From assembly GCA_016791045.1 (NCBI GenBank), contig JAEUNO010000044.1, positions 1 to 56,706 of the forward strand: 56,706 bases of DNA, in the 5' to 3' direction. The notes under the pieces are model-generated. The model saw only the letters and a program-made list of their open reading frames with translations. It was not told where the DNA came from and made no database searches. Made by a program: the position numbers and the translations under genes. Below, in pieces: positions 16,750-26,226 of the stretch (position 1 is its first letter; each line of letters opens with the position of its first letter). The stretch is from Methyloversatilis sp. Lineage in GTDB: Bacteria > Pseudomonadota > Gammaproteobacteria > Burkholderiales > Rhodocyclaceae.

Positions 16750-17775
16750 TCAGCGCAGGATCAGCGGTTCCGGTTCCAGTTCGACGCCGAAGCGCTGGCG
16801 CACGCTGGTCTGGATGTCCGCCGCCAGGTCGAGCAATTCGTCCGCGCTGGCATGGCCATGGTTCACCAGCACCAGCGCCTGCCGGTCGTGCACACCGGCA
16901 TCGCCGCGACGCACGCCCTTCCAGCCGCACTGATCGATCAGCCACGCGGCGGCGAATTTCACCGCGCCGTTGGCCGCCGGATGATGCGGTGCGTCCGGGT
17001 GGGCGGCGAGCAGCGTCGTTGCGGCATCGGCCGTCAGCACCGGGTTGCGGAAGAAGCTGCCGGCGTTGCCGAGCACGGCAGGGTCGGGCAGCTTGGCACG
17101 GCGCACGGCGCACACCGCGTCGAACACGTGCTGCGGTGTCACCTGCGCGACGCCGCGCGCAGCCAGTTCGCGTTTGAGGTCGGCGTAGTCGCAGCGCACC
17201 TGCGCTTCGGTCGTCAGGCTGAAGGCCACGCGGGTGATGATGGCGCGCTGCGCCAGTTCGCGCTTGAACACGCTGTCGCGGTAGCCGGCACGGCATTCCG
17301 CGGCACTCAGGCGCAGCCAGCGGTGGTCCATCATGTCCCAGGCGTCGACGTGGTCAAGGCGATCGATCAGTTCGACGCCGTAGGCGCCGATGTTCTGGAC
17401 AGGGGCGGCGCCGACGGTACCCGGTATCAGCGCGAGGTTTTCCAGTCCGTGCCAGCCGTGCGCCAGCGCGCAGGCGACCCAGTCGTGCCAGTTTTCGCCC
17501 GCGGCGACCGAAACCAGCACATCGGAGCCGGTGTGCGTCAGAACGTCGATACCGCGCGTGCGCATGTGCAGCACCGTGCCATCGATATCCCGTCCGAACA
17601 CGATGTTGCTGCCTCCGCCGAGCACCAGCACCGGGCCGCCGGTGTCTCGGGTCGCTTCGGTCAGCGCCGGCAGGTCGGTAGCGTCATCCACCGGCTGAAG
17701 TCGCGCAGCGCGTGCCGGCAGGTGCAGGGTGTTGAGGTGGCGCAGGTCGGCGTCGGTCTGGGCGGGCTGAATCAT
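16750..17775 (-). CDS. murB: UDP-N-acetylenolpyruvoylglucosamine reductase MurB
   Basis: MurB reduces UDP-GlcNAc-enolpyruvate to UDP-MurNAc with NADPH and FAD in the cytoplasm, the second committed step of peptidoglycan synthesis. The 341-aa product matches the E. coli-type (type I) MurB length. FAD-binding segments LGGGSNIVF and IPGTVGAAPVQNIGAYG are clear, GNAGSFFRNP holds the catalytic Ser, and the C-terminal EPEPLIL contains the catalytic Glu. ATG 17775 gives the normal N-terminus (NTLHLPARA). The frame stays open far upstream only because the antisense of acnB is open. It is divergent from acnB. Confidence 0.96.
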   Translation of the reverse strand: MIQPAQTDADLRHLNTLHLPARAARLQPVDDATDLPALTEATRDTGGPVLVLGGGSNIVFGRDIDGTVLHMRTRGIDVLTHTGSDVLVSVAAGENWHDWVACALAHGWHGLENLALIPGTVGAAPVQNIGAYGVELIDRLDHVDAWDMMDHRWLRLSAAECRAGYRDSVFKRELAQRAIITRVAFSLTTEAQVRCDYADLKRELAARGVAQVTPQHVFDAVCAVRRAKLPDPAVLGNAGSFFRNPVLTADAATTLLAAHPDAPHHPAANGAVKFAAAWLIDQCGWKGVRRGDAGVHDRQALVLVNHGHASADELLDLAADIQTSVRQRFGVELEPEPLILR

Positions 17776-17806
17776 GGTGCGCCGGTCGGAAAGGGCAGCG
17801 CGAGTA

Positions 17807-17866
17807 TAGCCAAGCCCGTAGCCAAGCCCGTAGCCAAGCCCGTAGCCAAGCCCGTAGCCGTGCCCG
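17807..17866. repeat. 12-bp tandem repeat, 4 perfect units plus 1 degenerate
   Basis: The unit TAGCCAAGCCCG occurs at 17807-17818, 17819-17830, 17831-17842 and 17843-17854, followed by TAGCCGTGCCCG at 17855-17866 (two changes). It lies 32-91 nt upstream of murB and about 260 nt upstream of acnB. Identical units suggest recent slippage, so the copy number may vary between strains and alter the murB leader. Confidence 0.95.
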
Positions 17867-17889
17867 CTGTCCGCACGCGTAGGACGGCC

Positions 17890-17918
17890 TTGGCGATGAA
17901 TCGAATAAAAGATATCAT
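17890..17918 (+). promoter_or_regulatory. Candidate sigma70 promoter of acnB
   Basis: TTGGCG (17890-17895), a 17-nt spacer and TATCAT (17913-17918) form a reasonable -35/-10 pair in an AT-rich island. Transcription would begin near 17925 and give a leader of about 200 nt before the GTG start of acnB. No other convincing pair is seen nearer the gene. Confidence 0.5.
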
Positions 17919-18126
17919 ATATAAGACTTGAACCACCCGGCTGCGCGCCGCTATTGCAGTGCGCCATGCGGGTTTGCGAATGGCGGCGGCGCGCGGATAT
18001 CGCTGTGTGGCCGCCGGTTCGCATCGGTACAGGCCGCGGATTTTCTGTCCGTGTCTTCGTGCGATGCACCATCGAGCCGGTGTGTCGTTCTATGATGCGA
18101 AATACCCGTCCACCGGAGGAACCACC

Positions 18127-20712
18127 GTGCTTGAAGCTTATCGTGCCCATGTTGCTGAACGCGCCGCGCTCGGCATCCCGCCGCTGCCGCTGACTGCGAA
18201 GCAGACCGCCGAACTGATCGAACTGCTGAAGGCGCCGCCCGCAGGCGAGGAAGCCACACTGGTCGAACTGATCACCCACCGCGTTCCGGCCGGCGTGGAC
18301 GATGCCGCCAAGGTGAAGGCCAGCTATCTGGCCGCCGTGGCGCACGGCACCGAAAAGTGCGCGCTCATTTCGCGTGCCAAGGCGACCGAACTGCTGGGCA
18401 CGATGCTCGGCGGCTACAACATCAGCCCGATGATCGAATTGCTGGACGACGCCGACGTCGGCGCCGTGGCCGCCGAAGGTCTGAAGAAGACGCTGCTGAT
18501 GTTCGACCAGTTCCACGACGTGAAGGACAAGGCCGACGCGGGCAACGCCAACGCGGTCGCTGTGATGAAGAGCTGGGCCGATGCCGAATGGTTCACCAGC
18601 CGTCCGGAAGTGCCGAAGTCGATCACGCTGACCATCCTGAAGGTGACCGGCGAAACCAACACCGACGACCTGTCGCCGGCACCGGACGCCTGGAGCCGCC
18701 CGGACATTCCGCTGCATGCGCTGGCCATGCTGAAGAACACCCGCCCGGGCATCACGCCGGAAGAAGACGGCAAGCGCGGCCCGGTCAAGTTCATCGAATC
18801 GCTGCGCGCCAAGGGCCATCTGGTGGCCTATGTCGGCGACGTGGTGGGTACCGGTTCGAGCCGCAAATCGGCCACCAATTCGGTGCTGTGGTTCACCGGT
18901 GAAGACATTCCGTTCGTGCCGAACAAGCGTTTCGGCGGCGTCTGCCTGGGCAGCAAGATCGCTCCGATCTTCTACAATACGATGGAAGATGCCGGCGCGC
19001 TGCCGATCGAGCTGGACGTGAGCCAGATGGACATGGGCGACGTGATCGAACTGCGTCCGTACGAAGGCAAGGCGCTGAAGGACGGCAAGGTGATCGCTGA
19101 ATTCACCGTCAAGTCCGATGTGCTGTTCGACGAAGTGCGTGCCGGTGGTCGCATTCCGCTGATCATCGGGCGCGGCTTGACGGCCAAGGCGCGCGAGGCG
19201 CTGGGCTTGGCGCCGTCGACGCTGTTCCGCCTGCCGCAGATTCCGGCCGATACCGGCAAGGGCTACTCGCTGGCACAGAAGATGGTGGGTCGCGCCTGTG
19301 GCCTGCCTGAGGGCAAGGGCATGCGCCCCGGCACCTACTGCGAACCGAAGATGACGACGGTCGGCAGCCAGGACACCACCGGACCGATGACGCGCGACGA
19401 ACTGAAGGATCTGGCCTGCCTCGGCTTCTCGGCCGATCTGGTGATGCAGTCCTTCTGCCACACCGCCGCCTATCCGAAGCCGGTCGACGTGAAGATGCAC
19501 CGTGAATTGCCGGCCTTCATCAGCACGCGCGGCGGTGTTGCGCTGCGCCCGGGCGACGGCGTCATCCACTCGTGGCTGAACCGCCTGCTGCTGCCGGATA
19601 CCGTCGGCACCGGCGGCGACTCGCACACCCGTTTCCCGATCGGCATTTCCTTCCCGGCCGGTTCCGGTCTGGTCGCCTTCGCAGCCGCCACCGGCGTGAT
19701 GCCGCTCGACATGCCGGAATCGGTGCTGGTGCGCTTCAAGGGCACGATGCAGCCCGGCATCACGTTGCGTGATCTGGTGCATGCGATCCCGCTGTACGCG
19801 ATCAAGGCCGGTCTGCTGACGGTCGAGAAGAAGGGCAAGAAGAACATCTTCTCCGGCCGCATCCTTGAGATCGAAGGCCTGCCGGACCTGAAGGTCGAAC
19901 AGGCATTCGAGCTGTCGGACGCGTCCGCCGAACGTTCGGCCGCCGGCTGCGCGATCAAGCTGAACAAGGAGCCGATGATCGAATACATGAATTCGAACAT
20001 CGTGCTGATGAAGAACATGATCGCCAACGGCTATCAGGACGCCCGCACGCTGGCCCGCCGCATCAAGGCGATGGAAGCCTGGCTGGCCGATCCGAAGCTG
20101 CTGGAAGGCGACGCCGATGCCGAGTACGCCGCGGTGATCGAGATCGATCTGGCCGACATCAAGGAACCCATCGTCTGCTGCCCGAACGACCCGGACGACG
20201 CGAAGTTCCTGTCCGAAGTGCAGGGTCAGGCCATCGACGAGGTGTTCATCGGCTCGTGCATGACCAATATCGGCCACTTCCGAGCCGCCTCGAAACTGCT
20301 CGAAGGCAAGCGCGACATTCCGGTCAAGCTGTGGATCGCGCCGCCGACCAAGATGGATGCGGCCGAACTGACCAAGGAAGGGCATTACGGCGTGTTTGGC
20401 GCTGCCGGTGCGCGCACCGAGATGCCGGGCTGCTCGCTGTGCATGGGCAATCAGGCACAGGTGCGCGAAGGCGCGACCGTCATGTCGACCTCGACCCGCA
20501 ACTTCCCGAACCGTCTCGGCAAGAACACCAATGTGTATCTGGGTTCCGCCGAGCTGGCCGCGATCTGCTCCAAGCTGGGGCGCATCCCGACCGTCGCCGA
20601 GTACCACGCCGACATGGGCGTCATCAACAAGGACGGCGACAAGGTGTACCGCTACATGAACTTCGACCAGATCGAGGAATACGCGGAAACCGCGAAGGAA
20701 GTGGCTGCCTGA
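18127..20712 (+). CDS. acnB: Aconitate hydratase B
   Basis: AcnB interconverts citrate and isocitrate in the TCA cycle and probably also acts on 2-methylaconitate/2-methylisocitrate. The 861-aa protein is collinear with E. coli AcnB: N-terminal HEAT-like domain, swivel domain, then the catalytic domains. The three 4Fe-4S ligands are Cys711 (GSCMTN), Cys769 and Cys772 (PGCSLCMG), essentially the E. coli numbering. The start is GTG 18127, preceded by GGAGGAACCACC. The 56-codon upstream extension of the frame is not protein-like. A strong terminator lies 30 nt after the stop, so it is a monocistronic unit. Confidence 0.98.
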   Translation: MLEAYRAHVAERAALGIPPLPLTAKQTAELIELLKAPPAGEEATLVELITHRVPAGVDDAAKVKASYLAAVAHGTEKCALISRAKATELLGTMLGGYNISPMIELLDDADVGAVAAEGLKKTLLMFDQFHDVKDKADAGNANAVAVMKSWADAEWFTSRPEVPKSITLTILKVTGETNTDDLSPAPDAWSRPDIPLHALAMLKNTRPGITPEEDGKRGPVKFIESLRAKGHLVAYVGDVVGTGSSRKSATNSVLWFTGEDIPFVPNKRFGGVCLGSKIAPIFYNTMEDAGALPIELDVSQMDMGDVIELRPYEGKALKDGKVIAEFTVKSDVLFDEVRAGGRIPLIIGRGLTAKAREALGLAPSTLFRLPQIPADTGKGYSLAQKMVGRACGLPEGKGMRPGTYCEPKMTTVGSQDTTGPMTRDELKDLACLGFSADLVMQSFCHTAAYPKPVDVKMHRELPAFISTRGGVALRPGDGVIHSWLNRLLLPDTVGTGGDSHTRFPIGISFPAGSGLVAFAAATGVMPLDMPESVLVRFKGTMQPGITLRDLVHAIPLYAIKAGLLTVEKKGKKNIFSGRILEIEGLPDLKVEQAFELSDASAERSAAGCAIKLNKEPMIEYMNSNIVLMKNMIANGYQDARTLARRIKAMEAWLADPKLLEGDADAEYAAVIEIDLADIKEPIVCCPNDPDDAKFLSEVQGQAIDEVFIGSCMTNIGHFRAASKLLEGKRDIPVKLWIAPPTKMDAAELTKEGHYGVFGAAGARTEMPGCSLCMGNQAQVREGATVMSTSTRNFPNRLGKNTNVYLGSAELAAICSKLGRIPTVAEYHADMGVINKDGDKVYRYMNFDQIEEYAETAKEVAA

Positions 20713-20742
20713 TCCTGCGCCCGGCGCAGTGACCCACTGGAA

Positions 20743-20771
20743 GGCCCGCCGGACATCCGGCGGGCCTTTTT
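20743..20771 (+). terminator. Rho-independent terminator of acnB
   Basis: A perfect 10-bp stem (GGCCCGCCGG at 20743-20752, CCGGCGGGCC at 20757-20766) with an ACAT loop is followed by five T residues. It starts 31 nt past the acnB stop. Confidence 0.95.
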
Positions 20772-20894
20772 CATTCGGGATCCGTGCGCCGCGACCCGTG
20801 CGGGCATCGTGCGGGTGGGCGCGCCGCTCATGTTGCGCTGCGACGGAGCCGCTAATGAGAGATCGCATTCGTTACGGCCTCCGCCGGGCCCGCC

Positions 20895-21695
20895 ATGTCT
20901 CCCGATCTCATGCACCTCGACGTGCTGCTGGTGGAACCTTCACCCACGCAGATGAAAATCATCCGTGAACGTGCCGGCAGCCTGGGCATCGTGCAGATAC
21001 GCGAAGCCGACGGGCTGCAGTCGGCGCTCGCCGCCATGCAGCTGAAATTGCCCGATGTGGTGATCAGCGCGCTCTACCTGCCCGATGGTGACGGTACGGA
21101 CCTGGTGCAGGCGATGCGCTCGACCGAGGCGCTGCAGCACGTAGCATTCGTGCTGGTGTCGAGCGAAACACGACCGCAGGCGCTCGATCCGGTGCGTCAG
21201 TCCGGTGTCTGCGGCATCCTGCCCAAGCCTTTCTCGGACGCCCAGTTTCGTCGCGTGCTCGAGGCGACGGCGGATTTCCTGGCCGAAGGCGAAACCGACG
21301 ATGCCGACATCGATTTCGAATCGCTGCGCGTGCTGCTGGTCGACGACAGCGGGAACGCGCGCCGCTTCATGCGCCGGGTGCTCGAGAACATCGGCCTGCG
21401 CGACTTCGTCGAGGCCGAGAACGGGCTCGAGGCGGTCGCCCATCTGGACCAGACGATGTTTGACCTGATCGTCACCGACTACAACATGCCGGAAATGGAT
21501 GGCCGCGCGCTGGTCGAGTACGTGCGCCAGCAGAGCTGGCAGGCGTCCGTGCCCATCCTGATGGTGACCAGCGAATCGGACATGGGCCGGCTCGCCGCCG
21601 TCGAGCAGGCGGGCGTGTCGGGCATCTGCGACAAGCCCTTCGAAGCGTCTTCGATACGCGCGCTGCTGCGGCGTGCGCTGTTGCAGCCCGTCTGA
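20895..21695 (+). CDS. Tandem-receiver response regulator, first receiver degenerate
   Basis: This 266-aa protein consists of two CheY-like receiver domains and no output domain. In the first (about 8-125) the acidic pair is replaced by Glu14-Pro and the phospho-acceptor Asp by Ala59 (ISALYLPDGDG), so it cannot be phosphorylated normally. The second (about 144-262) is complete: DD at 150-151, Asp195 in VTDYNMPEMDG, Thr/Ser in MVTSES and Lys in CDKPF. It may act as a phosphate sink, a CheY-like effector or a scaffold. ATG 20895 is used, with ATG 20910 as an alternative. No kinase is adjacent, and the next gene starts 22 nt after its stop. Confidence 0.85.
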   Translation: MSPDLMHLDVLLVEPSPTQMKIIRERAGSLGIVQIREADGLQSALAAMQLKLPDVVISALYLPDGDGTDLVQAMRSTEALQHVAFVLVSSETRPQALDPVRQSGVCGILPKPFSDAQFRRVLEATADFLAEGETDDADIDFESLRVLLVDDSGNARRFMRRVLENIGLRDFVEAENGLEAVAHLDQTMFDLIVTDYNMPEMDGRALVEYVRQQSWQASVPILMVTSESDMGRLAAVEQAGVSGICDKPFEASSIRALLRRALLQPV

Positions 21696-21717
21696 CGGCG
21701 TCCTACCGGAGAATGCG

Positions 21718-23205
21718 ATGGAAACCTTGATGTCGGTGTTCCAGGTCAGCCTGGGTGTCGCGCTGGTCGTCGGGCTGGTACTGCTGCTGCTGTACCGCTA
21801 TATCCAGGACAGCACGCAGACCAAGCACACCATCCTGCGCAATTACCCGGTGGTGGGTCACCTGCGCTACTTCTTCGAACAGCTGGGCGAGTACTTCCGG
21901 CAATACTTCTTTCTGGGCGACCGCGAAGAGATGCCGTTCAATCGCGCCACCCGCGGCTGGGTGTACCGGCTGGCGAAGAACGAGGGCGGCATCATCGGCT
22001 TCGGTTCGACCTATTCGCTGCACGAGCCCGGCGCGCTGATCTTCGTGAACGCGCCATTTCCGGTCCTCGACGAGGATCGCGAAACCACGCCGCCGCTGAT
22101 CCTGGGCAACGGTTACTGCGACAAGCCCTTCACCGCGCGCTCAATCGTGAACGTCAGCGGCATGAGTTTCGGGGCGATTTCGGCGCCGGCCGTGCAGGCC
22201 CTGTCGCGCGGCGCCGCCCACGCGGGGTGCTGGATGAGCACCGGCGAGGGCGGGCTGTCGCCGTATCACCTCGAAGGCAACTGCGACGTCATCATGCAGA
22301 TCGGCACCGCCAAGTACGGCGTGCGCGATTCGCAGGGCCTGCTGTCGGAGACCAGGCTGCGCGAGCTGGCCGCGATCGAATCGGTGCGCGCGTTCGAGAT
22401 CAAGTTGTCGCAGGGCGCCAAGCCGGGCAAGGGCGGTGTCTTGCCGGCGGCGAAGGTGACCGAGGAGATCGCGCGCATCCGCGGCATTCCGCAGGGCGTC
22501 GATTCGATCAGCCCGAATCGTCATCCGGAAGTGTCGAACGTCGAACAACTGCTCGACCGCATTGCGCTGATCCGCGATGTCACCGGCAAGCCTGTCGGCA
22601 TCAAGACGGCGCTCGGCGGCTGGCACTTCATGAACGATCTGTGCGAGGCGATCCTGCGCCGTGGCGTTGCGGCTGCACCGGATTTCATCGCGATCGACGG
22701 TGGCGAGGGCGGCTCGGGAGCGGCGCCGCAGGCGCTGGCCGATCACGTGGCACTGTCGATCGACGAGGCGTTGCCGCGGGCGGTCGACGCACTGATCGAA
22801 GCGGGTCTGCGCGAGCGCGTGAAGGTGATTGCCGCCGGCAAGCTCGTGACCTCGGCGCGCGCCGCCTGGGCGCTGTCGGCCGGAGCGGATTTCGTCAACA
22901 CCGCGCGTGGCTTCATGTTTTCGCTCGGCTGCATTCAGGCGTTGCGCTGTCATTCGAACACCTGCCCGACCGGCATCACGACACACAATCCGAAGCTGCA
23001 TCGGGGGCTCGACGTCGAGGACAAGGCGGCCCGCGTGGCCCACTACTGCCTCAACATGAATCACGAAATCGACATGATTGCCCACTCGTGCGGGCTGCGC
23101 CATGCGCGCGAATTCCGCCGCGAACACACGCGCATCGTTCAGCCGAACGGCCAGAGCATGGCGCTGAACATGCTGTACCCCTACCCGGTGGCGCGCGCCG
23201 CCTGA
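21718..23205 (+). CDS. FMN-binding glutamate synthase-like protein
   Basis: This 495-aa protein has one N-terminal membrane helix (about 8-27) followed by the FMN/3Fe-4S synthase domain of glutamate synthase large subunits. Visible family segments are GEGGLSPYH, GAKPGKGGVLP, SPNRHPE, IDGGEGGSGAAP and the Cys-rich LRCHSNTCPTGI. The glutaminase domain and the C-terminal GXGXG domain of full GltB are absent, so ammonia-dependent or unrelated redox chemistry is likely. The natural substrate of these stand-alone proteins is not known to me. ATG 21718 follows GGAG. It may be cotranscribed with the receiver protein. Confidence 0.88.
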   Translation: METLMSVFQVSLGVALVVGLVLLLLYRYIQDSTQTKHTILRNYPVVGHLRYFFEQLGEYFRQYFFLGDREEMPFNRATRGWVYRLAKNEGGIIGFGSTYSLHEPGALIFVNAPFPVLDEDRETTPPLILGNGYCDKPFTARSIVNVSGMSFGAISAPAVQALSRGAAHAGCWMSTGEGGLSPYHLEGNCDVIMQIGTAKYGVRDSQGLLSETRLRELAAIESVRAFEIKLSQGAKPGKGGVLPAAKVTEEIARIRGIPQGVDSISPNRHPEVSNVEQLLDRIALIRDVTGKPVGIKTALGGWHFMNDLCEAILRRGVAAAPDFIAIDGGEGGSGAAPQALADHVALSIDEALPRAVDALIEAGLRERVKVIAAGKLVTSARAAWALSAGADFVNTARGFMFSLGCIQALRCHSNTCPTGITTHNPKLHRGLDVEDKAARVAHYCLNMNHEIDMIAHSCGLRHAREFRREHTRIVQPNGQSMALNMLYPYPVARAA

Positions 23206-23244
23206 GCACGCGGCCGGCGCACCGGCCCGCCGCGTGGCATGAAC

Positions 23245-23742
23245 CTACTTCTTCAGCGTGCTGCCCGCACGTTCGAGTCCGCCTTCGTAGATGCCGCTGA
23301 TCACCTTCTTCGCTTCTTCGTCACTGGCGCCACTGGCATCGAAGGTCGATGACCACTTCACCCGCGTCTTGCCTTCGCCGGCCGGGCTCAGCGCAAGCGT
23401 CGACACGTAGTTCTTCACCGGCAGCGGACTGCTGAGGATGGTGTAGGTATAGGTGTACTTGACGCCGCTGTAGGCGGTCAGCTTTTCCTCGATCTTCGCG
23501 CCGTTGCCCAGGGTCAGCGTGCGGGTTGCACCGGCCTTGATGCCGGCTCCCTTCATGGTGCTGGACGCCACGGCCGGGTGCCACACGTCCAGCCCGTTGA
23601 AATCACCGAGCAGCTTCCAGACGGTGTCGGGCGAACCGTCGACCGTGGCTTCACGTTCGACCGCCAGCTTGCCGGCGGCGATACTGCAGGTGGCAATCAG
23701 CATCAGGCTGGTGCCGGCGACGAAGGTGCGAAAAGCGTTCAT
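23245..23742 (-). CDS. Exported SRPBCC (polyketide cyclase-like) protein
   Basis: The 165-aa product has a cleavable signal peptide (about 1-23, ending SIAAG) and then an SRPBCC/START-type helix-grip fold: AxVDGSPDTVWKLLGDFNGLDVWHPAV and the C-terminal long helix. Members bind hydrophobic ligands, but the ligand here is unknown. A periplasmic location is inferred from the signal peptide. It lies 85 nt downstream of the DAHP synthase gene on the same strand and converges with the glutamate synthase-like gene. A stem-loop with CACGCGGC/GCCGCGTG arms (23209-23236) between the two genes lacks a T-run. Confidence 0.85.
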   Translation of the reverse strand: MNAFRTFVAGTSLMLIATCSIAAGKLAVEREATVDGSPDTVWKLLGDFNGLDVWHPAVASSTMKGAGIKAGATRTLTLGNGAKIEEKLTAYSGVKYTYTYTILSSPLPVKNYVSTLALSPAGEGKTRVKWSSTFDASGASDEEAKKVISGIYEGGLERAGSTLKK

Positions 23743-23827
23743 CAGTTGTTCCTTTTTGAAGTTCGGATCGGAGCGCCGCAGGGGCGCTGCCGCGGATTAT
23801 CGGCTGCATCCGCCGCAAGACCGCAAA

Positions 23828-24919
23828 TTATTCCCTTCCCGCGGGGGGCCGGCGTCGCTGCAGCGCGTCGGCAGTCGTTGCGGCCAGTTCGCGCAGGATG
23901 CGTTCGGTGGTCGCCCAGTCCACGCAGGCGTCGGTGACCGAACAGCCATGGCGCAGTTGCGACAGGTCTTTCGGAATCGGCTGGTTGCCGGCTTCGAGAT
24001 GGCTTTCGATCATGACGCCGACGATGGAGCAGTTGCCGTCGCGGATCTGTGCGGCGACGTCCGCCAGCACGAGCGGCTGCATCTCGGGCTTCTTGAACGA
24101 GTTCGCGTGCGAACAATCGACGACGATGTTCGGTGGCAGCGCGGCCCGGATCAGCGACTGTTCGGCCAGCTTGACGCTGACCGAATCGTAGTTCGGCCGC
24201 CCGGCACCGCCGCGCAGCACCAGGTGGCCATGCGGATTGCCGCGCGTGCGGATGATGCTCGAGCGGCCATAGCGGCTGATGCCGAGGAAGCTGTGCGGAC
24301 GCGATGCGGAAATGATGGCGTTGATCGCGGCGTCCACATCGCCATCGGTCGCATTCTTGAAGCCGACCGGCGTGGACAGCCCGCTGGCCATCTCCCGGTG
24401 CGTCTGCGATTCGGAGGTGCGCGCGCCGATTGCCGTCCACGACACCAGATCGCCCAGGTATTGCGGCGAGATCGGATCGAGCGCCTCGGTGGCCGCCGGC
24501 AGACCCACTTCGGCGACATCGAGCAGGAAGCGGCGTGCGCGGCGCATGCCTTCCTCGATGCGGAAACTGTCGTCCATGAAGGGGTCGTTGATGTAGCCCT
24601 TCCAGCCGGTGGTGGTACGCGGCTTCTCGAAATAGACGCGCATCACGAGCAGCAGGCTGCCGGCCAGCTCTGCAGCCAGCCCGTGCAGGCGCCGCGCGTA
24701 CTCCATGCAGGCGACCGGGTCGTGCATCGAACACGGACCGACCACCACCAGCAGCCGCGGATCGCTGCGTTCGAGCACGCCGCGCACGGCCGCGCGCCCG
24801 TCATTCACGCTGTGTGCGGCGGCCGCGCTCAGCGGCAGGTCGTTCTTGATGTCGACCGGCGCCGCCATCACGCCGAAACTTTCTATTCGCCCGTCTTCGA
24901 TTGAGCTGTCGCTGTCCAT
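23828..24919 (-). CDS. aroG: 3-deoxy-7-phosphoheptulonate (DAHP) synthase, class I
   Basis: This enzyme condenses phosphoenolpyruvate and erythrose 4-phosphate, the first step of the shikimate pathway, in the cytoplasm. The 363-aa length and the segments GPCSMHDP (metal-binding Cys), EKPRTTTGWKGYINDP, GARTSESQTHRE, FKNATDG, VDCSHANS (metal His) and MIESHLEAGNQ are those of class I AroF/G/H enzymes. Which amino acid inhibits it cannot be told, so the symbol aroG is approximate. ATG 24919 follows GGAGGACGG; the 7-codon upstream extension is not used. Confidence 0.95.
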   Translation of the reverse strand: MDSDSSIEDGRIESFGVMAAPVDIKNDLPLSAAAAHSVNDGRAAVRGVLERSDPRLLVVVGPCSMHDPVACMEYARRLHGLAAELAGSLLLVMRVYFEKPRTTTGWKGYINDPFMDDSFRIEEGMRRARRFLLDVAEVGLPAATEALDPISPQYLGDLVSWTAIGARTSESQTHREMASGLSTPVGFKNATDGDVDAAINAIISASRPHSFLGISRYGRSSIIRTRGNPHGHLVLRGGAGRPNYDSVSVKLAEQSLIRAALPPNIVVDCSHANSFKKPEMQPLVLADVAAQIRDGNCSIVGVMIESHLEAGNQPIPKDLSQLRHGCSVTDACVDWATTERILRELAATTADALQRRRPPAGRE

Positions 24920-24991
24920 GTCCGTCCTCCCCGGTTGCACCGGACAGTGAACGCCCGTGCGGGCATCAAGTCAATCCGCCATGCCGCGGCA

Positions 24992-26119
24992 TCAAGGCGG
25001 TGCAGCGTCGCCGGCCGCGGTGCGGGTGCCGTTCCAGCGGACGCGGTAGATCGCGTTCGCGTGGTCGTCGGACACCAGCAAGCTGCCGTCGGGCAGCTCC
25101 AGCACATCCGCCGGGCGGCCGAGCACGGCATCGTTGCGGCCGAGGAAGCCTTCGATGAACGGCGTGTAGCTGACCACCTTGTTGCCCTCGAGCCGCGCCA
25201 TCATCACCCGGTAGCCATCCGGCTTGCTGCGGTTCCACGAGCCATGCTCGGCGATGAACAGCGCGCTGCGGTATTCGTCCGGAAATTGCTGGCCACCGTA
25301 GAAACGCATGCCGAGCGGCGCGACGTGAGCCCCCAGCTTCAGCGCAGGTGCGGTGTAGTCGCCGCACGACTTGCCCTGTCCGAACTCCGGATCGGCGATG
25401 GTGCCGCCATGGCAGTACGGATAGCCGAAGTGCTGACCCGCCTGGGCGACGCGGTTCAGCTCGCACGGCGGCGTGTCGTCGCCCATCCAGTCGCGGCCGT
25501 TGTCGGTGAACCACAGCTCGCCGCTTTTCGGATGCCAGTCAAAGCCGACCGTATTGCGCACCCCGCGTGCGAACACTTCGAGTCCGCTGCCATCCGGATT
25601 CATGCGCATGATGTTCGCGTATCCGTCCTTGTCGCGGTCGCAGATGTTGCAGGGCGCGCCGACCGGTACATACAGCTTGTCGTCAGGGCCGAAGGCGATG
25701 AATTTCCAGCCATGCGCCTTGTCCGACGGGAAGCGGTCGCTGACCAGCACCGGTGCCGGCGGTGCGTCGAGCCGCTTGTCGATGCCGGGCAGTTTGACGA
25801 TGCGGTCGACGGCCGATACGTAGAGGTCGCCCTTGCGCCAGGCTACGCCGACCGGCATGTTCAGGCCGCTCGCGATCTTCACCGGGGCGCCGGCTGCCAT
25901 CGTGTGGCTGTCGTACGGCACCGCGCTGACGTGGCCCTTGCGCGACCCGACATAAAGTCGGCCCGCCTCGCCCAGCGCCATTGCGCGAGGGTTGTCGACC
26001 TTGGCCCACAGCTCGATGCCGAAGCCGGGTGGCACGCTGAGATGCTGCGGCGCTTGCTGCGCGTGGGCGGCGACCGGGCTCAATGCAATGGCGCAGGCGG
26101 TCAGCAGGGTTCGGATCAT
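24992..26119 (-). CDS. PQQ-dependent sugar (sorbosone-type) dehydrogenase, exported
   Basis: This 375-aa protein has a signal peptide (about 1-21, ending AHAQ) and a six-bladed propeller of the soluble glucose/sorbosone dehydrogenase family: GWKFIAFGPDDKLYVPVGAPCNICDRD, ARGVRNTVGFDWHP, ELWFTDNGRDWMGDD and FIAEHGSWNRS. It would oxidise a sugar or aldehyde in the periplasm with PQQ, but the substrate is unknown. Two extra Cys pairs (CNIC, C...C) suggest disulfides. ATG 26119 follows AGGAGAATCC. It stands alone, with DAHP synthase 72 nt downstream. Confidence 0.88.
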   Translation of the reverse strand: MIRTLLTACAIALSPVAAHAQQAPQHLSVPPGFGIELWAKVDNPRAMALGEAGRLYVGSRKGHVSAVPYDSHTMAAGAPVKIASGLNMPVGVAWRKGDLYVSAVDRIVKLPGIDKRLDAPPAPVLVSDRFPSDKAHGWKFIAFGPDDKLYVPVGAPCNICDRDKDGYANIMRMNPDGSGLEVFARGVRNTVGFDWHPKSGELWFTDNGRDWMGDDTPPCELNRVAQAGQHFGYPYCHGGTIADPEFGQGKSCGDYTAPALKLGAHVAPLGMRFYGGQQFPDEYRSALFIAEHGSWNRSKPDGYRVMMARLEGNKVVSYTPFIEGFLGRNDAVLGRPADVLELPDGSLLVSDDHANAIYRVRWNGTRTAAGDAAPP

Positions 26120-26226
26120 CGGATTCTCCTGGAGCACAATCGGCACGGTAATACCGGATCGACCGATGCGGTCGTCCGGCGTTCCTCACAATGATGCTTC
26201 CGGACACGGAAGACGGAAGGCACGCA

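Larger units (their letters stand above)
17776..18126. other. 351-bp divergent region murB / acnB
   Basis: No gene is visible. From the murB side it holds a 12-bp tandem repeat (17807-17866), then an AT-rich island (about 17898-17932) containing the best promoter, then a roughly 200-nt acnB leader ending in the ribosome site GGAGGAACC. The contrast of a sharply AT-rich island in very GC-rich DNA marks it as the promoter core for one or both genes. Confidence 0.7.

Noticed and set aside
17807-17866. CRISPR-like array
   Set aside because: Units are 12 bp and directly adjacent without spacers, so this is a simple tandem repeat.
17959-18126. 56-codon extension of acnB
   Set aside because: GTG 18127 has a strong GGAGG site and gives the exact AcnB N-terminus and E. 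coli-like numbering of Fe-S cysteines.
16750-20868. A 1372-codon minus-strand frame spanning murB and the antisense of acnB, with GYGL repeats inside
   Set aside because: Only its 3' part is murB. The rest is antisense to the clear acnB gene and open because of codon bias in high-GC DNA. The GYGL repeat is just the 12-bp tandem repeat read in frame.
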